Shown here in pieces: positions 7,780 through 15,733 of a stretch of DNA of 35,023 nucleotides. A model generated the notes under the pieces. That model saw only the letters and a list, made by a program, of their open reading frames with translations, searched no databases and had not been told where the DNA came from. The stretch covers positions 1-35,023 of the forward strand of contig NZ_FQZB01000026.1 in NCBI RefSeq assembly GCF_900141845.1, in the 5' to 3' direction. The DNA comes from Clostridium cavendishii DSM 21758 (lineage in GTDB: Bacteria > Bacillota > Clostridia > Clostridiales > Clostridiaceae). A program made the position numbers and the translations under genes. Numbering within the stretch: position 1 is the stretch's first letter; each line of letters opens with the position of its first letter.

Positions 7780-8421
7780 TTATATCTTTGAACTTAGTAA
7801 AATTATTTCGGTTGTTTGTGGAAGAGTATCTTTAGTAACAGTTAAAGAATCAAGTTTTTGTTTGTTTGAATGTTTAAAATATTTCAAGTATTTTTCAACT
7901 CCTTCCAGATTAAAACTAAGGTATGGAGTCTTATAGTGCATAGGCAATACATAACTTGGAGATATAGTTGTAGTTATTAATGAAGCCAGTTTAGCATTCA
8001 GAGTGTATCGACCACCAACAGGGATAAACAGTATATCTATTTTTCCTAGAGTATCAATAAAAGAAGAATCCAGAGCATGCCCCAAATCTCCTAAATGACA
8101 TAATTTTAAACCATCTATCTCGTAAATAAAAATAATATTTTCTCCTCTTTTTTTTCCTCTTATATCATCATGAAATGATGGATATGCATATATATTTACA
8201 AAGTCTAAGTTATATGAGCCTAACTTATCTATAATTTTGGTATCTTTTTGTAAATTAGAAGTATCTGAGTGATCAAAATGATAATGGCTTATAGTTGCTA
8301 CATCTACTGTACCTTTATAAGGTGAATAACCTATGTCCATGTGAAACGGGTCGGTTATTAAGCGTTTACCCAGTTCTGATTTTACTAAAAAGCAGGAGTG
8401 ACCATACCATAATATCTGCAA
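7780..8421 (-). CDS. Metal-dependent hydrolase, metallo-beta-lactamase fold (UPF0173-like)
   Basis: A 213-aa single-domain metallo-beta-lactamase-fold protein related to the UPF0173/UlaG-like group. It has the metal motif H46-Y-H48-F-D50-H51, an N-terminal WYGHSCF strand typical of the group, HLGDLGH (the third metal ligand region) and a late LPMHYKT. It is cytoplasmic. Relatives include lactonases and phosphodiesterases, so the substrate is unknown. The start is TTG at 8421, matching the MQILWYGHS N-terminus and preceded by AAGGAAGGTG; no ATG fits. The ribosome site coincides with the end of the 72-bp repeat array found in its leader. It converges with ferredoxin and diverges from ctsR. Confidence 0.85.
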   Translation of the reverse strand: MQILWYGHSCFLVKSELGKRLITDPFHMDIGYSPYKGTVDVATISHYHFDHSDTSNLQKDTKIIDKLGSYNLDFVNIYAYPSFHDDIRGKKRGENIIFIYEIDGLKLCHLGDLGHALDSSFIDTLGKIDILFIPVGGRYTLNAKLASLITTTISPSYVLPMHYKTPYLSFNLEGVEKYLKYFKHSNKQKLDSLTVTKDTLPQTTEIILLSSKI

Positions 8422-8432
8422 AACAATACACC

Positions 8433-8600
8433 TTCCTTAAATGAGAATCCATATTTTAATTTAGTTAATTTGAACTTACTCATATGAATGAAATGAATAG
8501 GAGTTTCCTTAAGTGAGAATCCAAATTTTAATTTGGTTAGTTCGAACTTACTCATATGAATGAAATGAATAGGAGTTTCCTTATTAAGTAAGAATTTAAA
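8433..8600. repeat. 72-bp tandem repeat, two full copies and one decayed copy
   Basis: Copy 1 is 8433-8504 and copy 2 is 8505-8576. They differ at only 5 of 72 positions by my count. A third, degenerate copy begins at 8577 (TTCCTT, then a 3-nt insertion). Each unit starts with TTCCTTAA and ends with AATGAATAGGAGT. On the minus strand the unit length allows an open frame with a 24-residue repeat, but three of five differences are non-synonymous and there is no ribosome site, so I treat it as non-coding. The end of copy 1 supplies the AAGGAA part of the ribosome site of the hydrolase at 8421. Copy 2 contains the palindrome CCAAATTTTAATTTGG. Confidence 0.9.
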
Positions 8601-8644
8601 CATTAATTTCGTTATATAAAGTTAAATAACATTTTTGGATTTAC

Positions 8645-8679
8645 ATTTAACTAATTTATTTTCCTTTATTTAGTTAAAT
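8645..8679. repeat. 10-bp AT-rich inverted repeat in the hydrolase-ctsR intergenic region
   Basis: ATTTAACTAA (8645-8654) and TTAGTTAAAT (8670-8679) are perfect inverse copies around a 15-nt loop. AGTTAAATAACA also occurs as a direct repeat at 8620 and 8672. The 455 bp between the hydrolase start and ctsR hold the 72-bp repeats, this element and the ctsR promoter; otherwise they are low-complexity AT sequence without a gene. Confidence 0.4.
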
Positions 8680-8795
8680 AACAATATTAGTATTTACTAT
8701 AAAAAAATAATAATTCTATATTTTTTAAAATAATAGATTGAAAATATGATATTAAGGTAATAATTATAATATAAAAAACAAAAGTAAATTTAATA

Positions 8796-8824
8796 TTGAA
8801 TAAGAGCTAAAATAGTATTATTAT
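8796..8824 (+). promoter_or_regulatory. Sigma-A promoter of the ctsR operon
   Basis: TTGAAT (8796-8801), a 17-nt spacer and TATTAT (8819-8824). The predicted start near 8831 puts the CtsR operator about 10 to 26 nt downstream of the transcription start, a position suited to repression. Confidence 0.6.
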
Positions 8825-8839
8825 ATATATAAATATAAA

Positions 8840-8856
8840 AGTCAAAGAAAGTCAAA
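8840..8856 (+). promoter_or_regulatory. CtsR operator (heptad direct repeat)
   Basis: AGTCAAA GAA AGTCAAA matches the CtsR consensus of two RGTCAAA heptads separated by 3 nt. It lies just before ctsR, implying autoregulation of the ctsR-mcsA-mcsB-clpC operon with release on heat or protein stress. Confidence 0.92.
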
Positions 8857-8876
8857 GTGAGAGATTGGAGAAAAAG

Positions 8877-9332
8877 ATGGCTAGATTATCAGATATAATA
8901 GAACAATTTATTAAGTCTTTAATAGAAGAGAGTAATAGTCAAGAATTACAAATTCAAAGAAATGAACTAGCTGACAAGTTTAGCTGTGCACCATCTCAAA
9001 TAAATTATGTTTTAACTACCAGGTTTACTTATGATAAAGGTTATTTAATAGAAAGTAAAAGAGGTGGTGGAGGACATATAGTAATAAGACGAGTTAATTA
9101 TGATAATAAGCAATTAAGGAATAAGATAATTAATCAAACAATTGGAGAGAGTATAACATATAATGGTGCATCAGTACTTTTAGAGGGGATGTTTGCAAAT
9201 GAGTTAATAGATAGGAATACATTTGAAATTATGAAAATAACCTTAAATGATAGAACTCTTCAGAATGTTCCAGATAAAAATAAAGTTAGAGCAGATATAC
9301 TTAGTGCCATAATAATGGTTTTATTAGCGTAA
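8877..9332 (+). CDS. ctsR: Transcriptional repressor CtsR
   Basis: A 152-aa dimeric repressor of class III stress genes. The N-terminal winged helix-turn-helix covers about 1-70 (ARLSDIIEQFIKSLI, FSCAPSQINYVLTTRF), with the glycine-rich wing RGGGGHIVIRR at about 61-71 that senses temperature in B. subtilis CtsR. The C-terminal helical domain is the dimerisation and McsB/ClpCP contact region. ATG 8877 fits the conserved MARLSDI start and has TGGAG 6 nt upstream; a TTG at 8865 lies on the ribosome site and is unlikely. First gene of ctsR-mcsA-mcsB-clpC, with its own operator 20 nt upstream. Confidence 0.96.
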   Translation: MARLSDIIEQFIKSLIEESNSQELQIQRNELADKFSCAPSQINYVLTTRFTYDKGYLIESKRGGGGHIVIRRVNYDNKQLRNKIINQTIGESITYNGASVLLEGMFANELIDRNTFEIMKITLNDRTLQNVPDKNKVRADILSAIIMVLLA

Positions 9333-9349
9333 ATAAAAGGAGGGATAAT

Positions 9350-9871
9350 ATGCTTTGTGAAAAATGTAATGTAAATGAAGCAACAGTTCATATAGTTAAG
9401 GTAACATCAGGTAATAAAGAAGAAATGAGACTTTGTGAAAAATGTGCAAGTGAGATTTCAGAAATACCTTTTAATACAGAAATAAAAAATATGGATAATT
9501 TTACTTTTCAAAGTCTTTTAAGTGGTCTTGTAGATTATATTAGTAATAATCCTAAGAATAAATCAGTTGAAGAAAAAGTTTGTGAAAGATGTAAAATGAC
9601 ATATAGTGATTTTAAAAAAACAGGATTGCTTGGTTGTAGTAGTTGTTATAGTTCTTTTTCTAACACAATAAAACCCGTAATAAAAAGAGTTCAGGGTGAC
9701 TTAGAGCATGTAGGTAAAATACCTAAAAAAGCTGGAAAGGAAATAATAGAGAAGAAAAGGTTATTAAAGCTTAAGGAAGAATTACAAGTTGCTATTTTAG
9801 CTGAAGAATATGAAAAAGCTGCAATTCTGAGAGATGAGATAAAGGCATTTAGAGAAAATATTAATGAATAA
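9350..9871 (+). CDS. mcsA: McsA, zinc-binding activator of McsB with UVR motif
   Basis: A 173-aa protein with four CxxC pairs: CEKC at 3-6, CEKC at 29-32, CERC at 78-81 and CSSC at 96-99, enough for two zinc sites, and a C-terminal UVR coiled-coil motif (about 133-168, ending LAEEYEKAAILRDEIKAF). In B. subtilis McsA activates the arginine kinase McsB and links to CtsR and metal/oxidative stress. ATG 9350 has AAAGGAGGG about 7 nt upstream. It is 17 nt after ctsR and 14 nt before mcsB, in the standard operon order. All expected cysteines are present. Confidence 0.95.
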   Translation: MLCEKCNVNEATVHIVKVTSGNKEEMRLCEKCASEISEIPFNTEIKNMDNFTFQSLLSGLVDYISNNPKNKSVEEKVCERCKMTYSDFKKTGLLGCSSCYSSFSNTIKPVIKRVQGDLEHVGKIPKKAGKEIIEKKRLLKLKEELQVAILAEEYEKAAILRDEIKAFRENINE

Positions 9872-9885
9872 AGGGGGAGCTTATT

Positions 9886-10923
9886 ATGAAAAATTGGATT
9901 ACTGATATAGGTGATGATAAAGACATAGTTATTAGTTCTAGAATAAGAATAGCAAGAAATATAAGCTCTATACCGTTTCCTAATAAGTTAACTATAGAAA
10001 AAGGAAAAGAAAGTGTGGAGAATATAGGAGAAGCAATTTTAAGATCAGAGGAATTAAAGGATAGTTTTAAGTTTCATCTTTTATGGGAAGAAGATATTGA
10101 AGAGGAGAGTTTATATTTAGAAAAGCATTTAATAAGTGGTGATCTTTTAAAAAAGAATAATAATGCTGGCTTTTTTGTAAATAAAGAAGAGACGATAAGC
10201 ATTATGCTAAATGAAGAAGATCATATTAGGATTCAATGTATAAATAAGGGCTTTAATTTAAGAGACACATATAAGGAAGCTGATAGAATTGATAGTTTAT
10301 TAGAGGAAGAATTAGATTATGCTTTTGATGAGAAATTTGGGTATTTAACAGCCTGTCCAACTAATTTAGGCACAGGGATGAGAGCCTCTGTTATGATGCA
10401 TTTACCTGCACTTACAATAAATGAAGAGATAACAGCATTACTTAAGGGATTAACACAAGTAGGAATGACTTTAAGAGGTGTTTATGGAGAAGGAACTAGG
10501 GCTGATGGAAACCTATATCAAATATCTAATCAGATTTCATTGGGAGTTACAGAAGAAGAAACTTTAAGTAATTTAGAAGCTGTAGTTTCAGAAATAATAC
10601 TTCAAGAAAATAAAGCTAGAGAAAAAATACTTTTAAAAAATGAATATGAGTTGAAAGATAAAATTTATAGAAGCATAGGTATATTAAAAAATTCTATATT
10701 ATTAGATACAAAAGAAGCACTTGAATTACTATCAAATGTAAGAATGGGTGTCGAAATGGGAATAGTAGAAGGTATAGATACTATAATATTAAATAAATTA
10801 TTAGTAGAAATACAACCAGCTACACTTAAGTTAAAACTTAATAGAAAACTTAGTGAGGCTGAATGTAATTTAGAAAGAGCAAGAATTGTTAGAGAAACTC
10901 TTAGTTTAAATAAGGAGGGATAA
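9886..10923 (+). CDS. mcsB: Protein arginine kinase McsB
   Basis: A 345-aa guanido-kinase-fold enzyme that phosphorylates arginines on CtsR and on misfolded proteins, marking them for ClpCP. The catalytic domain is well kept: SSRIRIARN (17-25), NEEDHIR (109-115), ACPTNLGTGMR with Cys157 (156-166) and GVYGEGTRADGNLYQISNQ (198-216). At the C-terminus, the RDxxRA motif that forms the allosteric phosphoarginine pocket of bacillary McsB appears as CNLERA (327-332): the conserved Arg and Asp are replaced, while the following RA is kept. This could alter product feedback without affecting catalysis. ATG 9886 has an AAGGGGG site. It ends 1 nt before clpC. Confidence 0.95.
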   Translation: MKNWITDIGDDKDIVISSRIRIARNISSIPFPNKLTIEKGKESVENIGEAILRSEELKDSFKFHLLWEEDIEEESLYLEKHLISGDLLKKNNNAGFFVNKEETISIMLNEEDHIRIQCINKGFNLRDTYKEADRIDSLLEEELDYAFDEKFGYLTACPTNLGTGMRASVMMHLPALTINEEITALLKGLTQVGMTLRGVYGEGTRADGNLYQISNQISLGVTEEETLSNLEAVVSEIILQENKAREKILLKNEYELKDKIYRSIGILKNSILLDTKEALELLSNVRMGVEMGIVEGIDTIILNKLLVEIQPATLKLKLNRKLSEAECNLERARIVRETLSLNKEG

Positions 10924-10924
10924 G

Positions 10925-13384
10925 ATGCTTTTTGGAAGATTTACAGAAAGAGCACAAAAGGTGCTTATGGTTGCTAGAGATAGTTCTAGAGAACTTAGGC
11001 ATGGATATATAGGAACAGAGCATATTTTAGTTGGACTTTTAAAAGTTGAAGGTGCAAGTAAGGATTTATTAAATTCACATAGTGTATATGAAGAAAGTGT
11101 AGCTGAGGCTATAGAGGACTATGTAGGAAGAGGAGATAAAGAATATATACAGGGGGAAATACCTCTTACACCAAGAACAAAAAGGTTATTAGATCTTAGT
11201 TTATTAGAAGCAAAAAAGGTTGGACATAATTCTATAAGTCCAGAACATATTTTACTTGCGACAATAAACGAAAAAGATGGAGTAGCATATGCTATTTTAA
11301 ATTCATTAAAAGTAAATTTAGATAGCTTGAGAGAAGATCTTTTAGGTAGTTTTGATGGAAATTCAATAAATAACAATAAAGTAACTGATAAAGAAAAAAA
11401 TGCAAGAAATAATAAAAATAAAAATACACAAACCTTAGATATGTATGGTAGAGATTTAACAGACATGGCTATTGAGGGAAATTTAGATCCTGTAGTAGGA
11501 AGAGATGAGGAAACCCAAAGAGTTTTAGAAATACTTTGTAGAAGAATTAAAAATAATCCTTGTCTTATAGGAGAACCTGGAGTTGGTAAGACTGCTATTG
11601 CAGAAGGATTAGCACAAAAAATAGTAGAAGGCAATATTCCCGAAATATTAAAAGATAAAAGAGTTGTGTCCTTAGACTTAAGTTCTATGATAGCTGGAGC
11701 AAAATATAGAGGTGAGTTCGAAGATAGGCTAAAAAAGGTTATGAGTGAAATAAAAAGTGCAGGAAACATCCTATTATTTATTGATGAAATTCATACTATA
11801 GTAGGCGCTGGAGCTGCTGAAGGTGCTATAGATGCTTCCAATATACTTAAGCCTGCATTATCTAGAGGTGAAATACAATGTATAGGAGCAACAACGATAG
11901 ATGAATATAGAAAATATATAGAAAAGGATGCTGCATTAGAAAGAAGATTTCAACCTATTATGGTAGGCGAACCTTCAAAGGAAGAAACTTTATTGATATT
12001 AAAAGGATTAAGAGATAAGTATGAGACACATCATGGTGTTAAAATAACAGATGAAGCTCTTAATGCAGCTGTTACTTTAGCTGATAGATATATTACCGAT
12101 AGGTTTATGCCAGATAAAGCAATAGATTTAGTAGATGAGGCAGCAGCTAAGGTTAGAATAGAGAATTTTACAGCACCTCCTAATCTTAAAAAGTTAGAAG
12201 AAGATATTAATAAGTTAACTAAAGAAAAAGAAGAGGCTATAGCTGTCCAAGATTTTGAAAAGGCTGCAGAAATAAGAGATGAGGAAAAGAAATTTAAAAG
12301 TAAATTAGATGATTTAAAGAGAAATTGGACTACAGAAAGTACGGTGAAAAACCATGTAGTTTCAGAAGAACAAATAGCTAAAGTAGTTTCAAATTGGACT
12401 AAGGTTCCTGTAGATAAACTAACAGAAAAAGAGTCTGAAAAATTATTAAAGTTAGAAGAAATTTTACATGGAAGAGTAATAGGGCAGAATGAGGCTGTTA
12501 AATCTGTAGCTAAAGCTGTAAGAAGGGCGAGAGTAGGGCTTAAAGATCCTAAGAGACCAATAGGATCATTTATATTCTTAGGTCCAACAGGAGTTGGAAA
12601 GACAGAATTATCAAAAGCTTTGGCAGAAGCTATGTTTGGACTAGAAGGCAATATTATAAGGATAGATATGTCTGAATATATGGAGAAACATTCTGTATCA
12701 CGTCTTATAGGGTCTCCTCCGGGGTATGTTGGGTATGATGAAGGTGGGCAGTTAACAGAAGTTGTTAGAAGAAAGCCATACTCTGTAATTCTTTTAGATG
12801 AAATAGAAAAAGCTCATCCAGAAGTATTTAATATATTACTTCAAGTTTTAGAGGATGGAAGACTTACAGATGGTAAAGGAAAAACCGTAAATTTTAAAAA
12901 TACCATAATAATAATGACTTCTAATGTTGGAGCTCATACTATTAAAAAACAAAAGAGTATGGGATTTGCAGTAGATAGTGAAAAAGCCGAATCAGAATAT
13001 GAAAAAATGAAAGAAAGCGTAATGGCTGAGCTTAAAAATAGTTTTAAACCTGAGTTTTTAAACAGATTAGATGATATAATAGTATTCCATAAGCTAGAGC
13101 AAGAAAATCTTTTAGAAATAGTAAATTTAATGCTAAAAGAACTTAAAAATAGATTAGAAGAATATGAAATATATATAAGTTTTACAGAAGAGGCTAAGAA
13201 ATTATTAATAGAAAAGGGTAGTGACTTAGCATATGGAGCAAGACCTTTAAGAAGGACTATAACTAAAAAGGTTGAAGATAAGTTAAGTGAAGAAATACTT
13301 AAGGGTAATATAAAAAAAGGTGATAATGTAGAAGTCGATTCTATGGATGGCGAATTAAAATTTAACTGTAAGGTATGTGTTTAG
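10925..13384 (+). CDS. clpC: ClpC, AAA+ unfoldase of the ClpCP protease
   Basis: An 819-aa Hsp100 unfoldase. Domains in order: two Clp_N repeats (about 1-142) that bind adaptors and phosphoarginine; a low-complexity linker (about 148-170); AAA+ domain 1 with Walker A GEPGVGKT (216-223) and Walker B LLFIDEIH; a middle domain with a UVR-like segment (VQDFEKAAEIRDEEK); AAA+ domain 2 with Walker A GPTGVGKT (553-560) and VILLDEIEKAHPEV; and a C-terminal D2-small domain. It feeds substrates to ClpP (not in this window). ATG 10925 is 1 nt after the mcsB stop, with AAGGAGGG inside mcsB, so translation is coupled. Length and motifs are ordinary. Confidence 0.97.
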   Translation: MLFGRFTERAQKVLMVARDSSRELRHGYIGTEHILVGLLKVEGASKDLLNSHSVYEESVAEAIEDYVGRGDKEYIQGEIPLTPRTKRLLDLSLLEAKKVGHNSISPEHILLATINEKDGVAYAILNSLKVNLDSLREDLLGSFDGNSINNNKVTDKEKNARNNKNKNTQTLDMYGRDLTDMAIEGNLDPVVGRDEETQRVLEILCRRIKNNPCLIGEPGVGKTAIAEGLAQKIVEGNIPEILKDKRVVSLDLSSMIAGAKYRGEFEDRLKKVMSEIKSAGNILLFIDEIHTIVGAGAAEGAIDASNILKPALSRGEIQCIGATTIDEYRKYIEKDAALERRFQPIMVGEPSKEETLLILKGLRDKYETHHGVKITDEALNAAVTLADRYITDRFMPDKAIDLVDEAAAKVRIENFTAPPNLKKLEEDINKLTKEKEEAIAVQDFEKAAEIRDEEKKFKSKLDDLKRNWTTESTVKNHVVSEEQIAKVVSNWTKVPVDKLTEKESEKLLKLEEILHGRVIGQNEAVKSVAKAVRRARVGLKDPKRPIGSFIFLGPTGVGKTELSKALAEAMFGLEGNIIRIDMSEYMEKHSVSRLIGSPPGYVGYDEGGQLTEVVRRKPYSVILLDEIEKAHPEVFNILLQVLEDGRLTDGKGKTVNFKNTIIIMTSNVGAHTIKKQKSMGFAVDSEKAESEYEKMKESVMAELKNSFKPEFLNRLDDIIVFHKLEQENLLEIVNLMLKELKNRLEEYEIYISFTEEAKKLLIEKGSDLAYGARPLRRTITKKVEDKLSEEILKGNIKKGDNVEVDSMDGELKFNCKVCV

Positions 13385-13430
13385 AAGTTTATTAATATAT
13401 ATAAATAAAGGTATTGAATATATTTAGATG

Positions 13431-13473
13431 AAATCTCTTAGTTAGAAAATTAAATCTAGCTAAGGGATTTTTT
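13431..13473 (+). terminator. Terminator of the ctsR-clpC operon
   Basis: AAATCTCTTAGTTAGA (13431-13446) pairs imperfectly with TCTAGCTAAGGGATTT (13455-13470), followed by TTT. The T-rich end runs into the -35 of the next promoter. Confidence 0.78.
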
Positions 13474-13500
13474 GTAATAAGTTAGTAATAAGTCTATGAT
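13472..13500 (+). promoter_or_regulatory. Promoter of the two-component system
   Basis: TTGTAA (13472-13477), a 17-nt spacer and TATGAT (13495-13500), 28 nt before the response-regulator start. It overlaps the last T residues of the clpC terminator. Confidence 0.55.
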
Positions 13501-13527
13501 AAAATGTTAATAAAAGGAGGGATATTT

Positions 13528-14208
13528 GTGGATAAAATTCTTGTTGTTGAGGATGATTTTTCAATAAATGATATATTGACGTATTCACTAGGGGAAGAAG
13601 GATATAAAGTTAAAGGTGCTTTTTCAGCAAATGAGTTCAAAAAGTGCTTTAAAGAGTTTGAGCCTAGTTTAGTTATTTTAGATATTAATTTGCCTGATGA
13701 AAATGGTTTTGAACTATGTAAATATATAAATTTGAAGAGTAATATCCCTATACTTATGATAACTGCTAGGGATAATTTAGTAGATAAGGTGTTAGGTTTG
13801 GAGTTAGGAGCTGATGACTATATAACTAAGCCTTTTCAAATAAAAGAGGTTTTGACTAGAGTAAAGGTAGCCTTAAGAAGTGTTAATAAATATAGAGTAA
13901 ATCAAGAAAATAATGATTTTATAAAAGTAAGTAATGTACTTAAAATCAATCTTGATTCTAGATTGGTAATTAAAAATGGTAATGATGTAAAACTTAATCC
14001 AAAGGAATATGAGATATTAAGTTTATTTGTTAATAATAGAAATGTAGTTTTCTCAAGAGAAAAGCTATTAGATAAAGTATGGGGGTATGACTATTTTGGA
14101 GATGATAGAACTGTTGATGTTCATATAAGAAGATTAAGGTCTAAAATTGATACAGAGGAAATATCCCACATAGAAACTATATTTGGAGTGGGGTATGTAA
14201 TGAGATGA
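13528..14208 (+). CDS. OmpR-family response regulator
   Basis: A 226-aa two-domain regulator. The receiver domain (1-115) has the acidic pocket (EDD at 8-10), phospho-acceptor Asp52 (LDINLPD), Thr79 and Lys101 (KPF). The C-terminal winged helix (about 130-225) has the LNPKEYEIL strand and the RTVDVHIRRLRSKI recognition helix. The start was set at GTG 13528, with AGGAGGG upstream; an ATG at 13504 precedes the ribosome site and adds 8 non-conserved residues. The stop overlaps the kinase start by 4 nt (ATGA). Targets are unknown; the next lipoprotein gene is a reasonable candidate. Confidence 0.92.
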   Translation: MDKILVVEDDFSINDILTYSLGEEGYKVKGAFSANEFKKCFKEFEPSLVILDINLPDENGFELCKYINLKSNIPILMITARDNLVDKVLGLELGADDYITKPFQIKEVLTRVKVALRSVNKYRVNQENNDFIKVSNVLKINLDSRLVIKNGNDVKLNPKEYEILSLFVNNRNVVFSREKLLDKVWGYDYFGDDRTVDVHIRRLRSKIDTEEISHIETIFGVGYVMR

Positions 14209-15674
14209 AACCTATTAGAAGTAAGATAGGAGTTAAAATGTCTTTAGGACTAAGCATTATTTTTCTTCTGAGTGGACTAACTCTTAATTTATTGATCAGA
14301 ATTGTTTTTTATGAGACTTTAGAGAAAACTATATCAAAAACTATGGAAGAAACTATGGATAATGCTAGATATCAATTGCAACAAAAGTTTCTATTGGAAG
14401 GTATAAATATAGATAGTAATTTAGTAGAGAGTAATAGTTCTAGTATAGTAAGAGTAATGAAGAGTTTAAGTGCTACTAATGTAGTTTTATATGATGATTA
14501 TGGAAAAATAATAGATTCAGATAGAAATCAAGATGAAAGAAGCTTGGGGGATATTGATTTAAATAAAGCTAGTGTAAATATAAAATATGATAATGATAAG
14601 ATTTTAGTAAAAGGGACGTATCCTTTATATATAAATAATTGTTATCTGACAACAATAGTATTTCATAAAGATTTTAATGATATATATTTTCTGTATAATA
14701 ACTTATTAATAAAGATAACTTTTATTCAAATATTAATTTTCTTTTTAATTTTAATAAGTTCTTATTTGTATACAACTAAAATAATAAAACCTATTAAAAT
14801 GTTAAGATCAATTGTAGATGAGGTTTCAAATGGTAATTTTGAAGCTAAAAACAATATAAAAGGTAATGATGAAATAGCTGATTTAGCTAATTCTTTTTTT
14901 TCGATGAAAAGTGATTTAAGAGATCAATTTTATAATTTAAAAAATGAACAAGAAAAGACAAAGGTTTTAGAGAAATCTAGAACGGAATTTTTTTATAATG
15001 TTACACATGAACTTAAGACTCCACTTACAGCTATATCTGGGTATTCTCAAATATTAATGGATAGTAAAGAAACAAAGGAGGAGTTTAAGAAAAGAGCAGC
15101 TCAAAGGATATTTATAGAAAGTGAAAAGTTACATAGTCTAGTAGTTGATATTATAAATATTTCAAAAGGTGTAACAAGCTTAAAGAAGGATTTAGAAAGC
15201 TTTTTTATTGTTGATATTGTAGATGAAGTTCTAGAAAGTTTAGAAATTACAATAAAAGATAAAGGGATTGTTATTAATAAAGATGTTTTAAGTGAAAAAA
15301 TACTTTTTCAAAAGCAGAGTTTAGAAACCTTGATTAAAAATATTATAGGTAATGCTGTTAAATATTCGGTAGAAGATGAAATTATAAATTTGAGTATTAG
15401 AATTATAGAGCAAGAACTTAAAATTACATGCAAAAATAAAACATTAAAGCTTAAGGAAAATAGAAGGGATAAGATATTAGAACCTTTTGTTAGAGGAGGA
15501 AACTCTGAAGATAATATAGGACATGGGCTTGGGTTATATATTTGTAATGAAATAGTTAAAGAATTTGATGGTAGTTTAAAAATTGATTTTAGCCAGATAG
15601 ATAATAGTACTGAATGGTTTGAATTAAATTGTAATATTAAAATTAATTTTAATAATTTTGTAATTATTGATTGA
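14205..15674 (+). CDS. Membrane sensor histidine kinase with atypical ATP-binding motif
   Basis: A 489-aa kinase. TM1 is at about 12-35, an extracytoplasmic sensor region (about 36-167) that looks like a dCache/PAS-type fold (TNVVLYDDYGKIIDSD), TM2 at about 168-190, HAMP at 191-242, and HisKA with the phospho-acceptor His268 in THELKTP. The ATPase domain has the N box (NIIGNAVKYS, Asn383) and G2 loop (GHGLGL, 439-444). The usual DxGxG G1 box is not visible: the segment reads CKNKTLKLKENRRDKILEPF (409-428). Some BceS- or VanS-like kinases show a similar Asn-containing form, so it is not necessarily inactive. It overlaps the regulator gene by 4 nt, so the two form a pair. Ligand unknown. Confidence 0.9.
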   Translation: MKPIRSKIGVKMSLGLSIIFLLSGLTLNLLIRIVFYETLEKTISKTMEETMDNARYQLQQKFLLEGINIDSNLVESNSSSIVRVMKSLSATNVVLYDDYGKIIDSDRNQDERSLGDIDLNKASVNIKYDNDKILVKGTYPLYINNCYLTTIVFHKDFNDIYFLYNNLLIKITFIQILIFFLILISSYLYTTKIIKPIKMLRSIVDEVSNGNFEAKNNIKGNDEIADLANSFFSMKSDLRDQFYNLKNEQEKTKVLEKSRTEFFYNVTHELKTPLTAISGYSQILMDSKETKEEFKKRAAQRIFIESEKLHSLVVDIINISKGVTSLKKDLESFFIVDIVDEVLESLEITIKDKGIVINKDVLSEKILFQKQSLETLIKNIIGNAVKYSVEDEIINLSIRIIEQELKITCKNKTLKLKENRRDKILEPFVRGGNSEDNIGHGLGLYICNEIVKEFDGSLKIDFSQIDNSTEWFELNCNIKINFNNFVIID

Positions 15675-15678
15675 TGTT

Positions 15679-15707
15679 TTGTAATATGGCTATTTTAATA
15701 TTACATT
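15679..15707 (+). promoter_or_regulatory. Possible promoter or operator before the lipoprotein gene
   Basis: TTGTAA (15679-15684), a 17-nt spacer and TACATT (15702-15707) could act as a promoter. The same stretch holds an 8-bp inverted repeat, TGTAATAT and ATATTACA (15680-15687 and 15698-15705), a possible binding site for the preceding response regulator. Both readings are tentative. Confidence 0.3.
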
Positions 15708-15733
15708 ATTAGATTACAGGAGGTATTGAATCT

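Noticed and set aside
8433..8600. Possible CRISPR array
   Set aside because: Units of 72 bp abut directly with no spacers, and no cas genes are nearby.
8385..8603. A 72-residue minus-strand frame with 24-residue repeats over the tandem repeat region
   Set aside because: It overlaps the hydrolase start in another frame and has no convincing ribosome site. Of five differences between copies three are non-synonymous, so there is no sign of coding selection. The frame is explained by a repeat length divisible by three.
11119..12651. Long minus-strand open frames inside clpC (216 and 206 codons)
   Set aside because: They lie fully opposite a strongly conserved gene, have no ribosome sites and give serine/leucine-rich products typical of antisense shadows.
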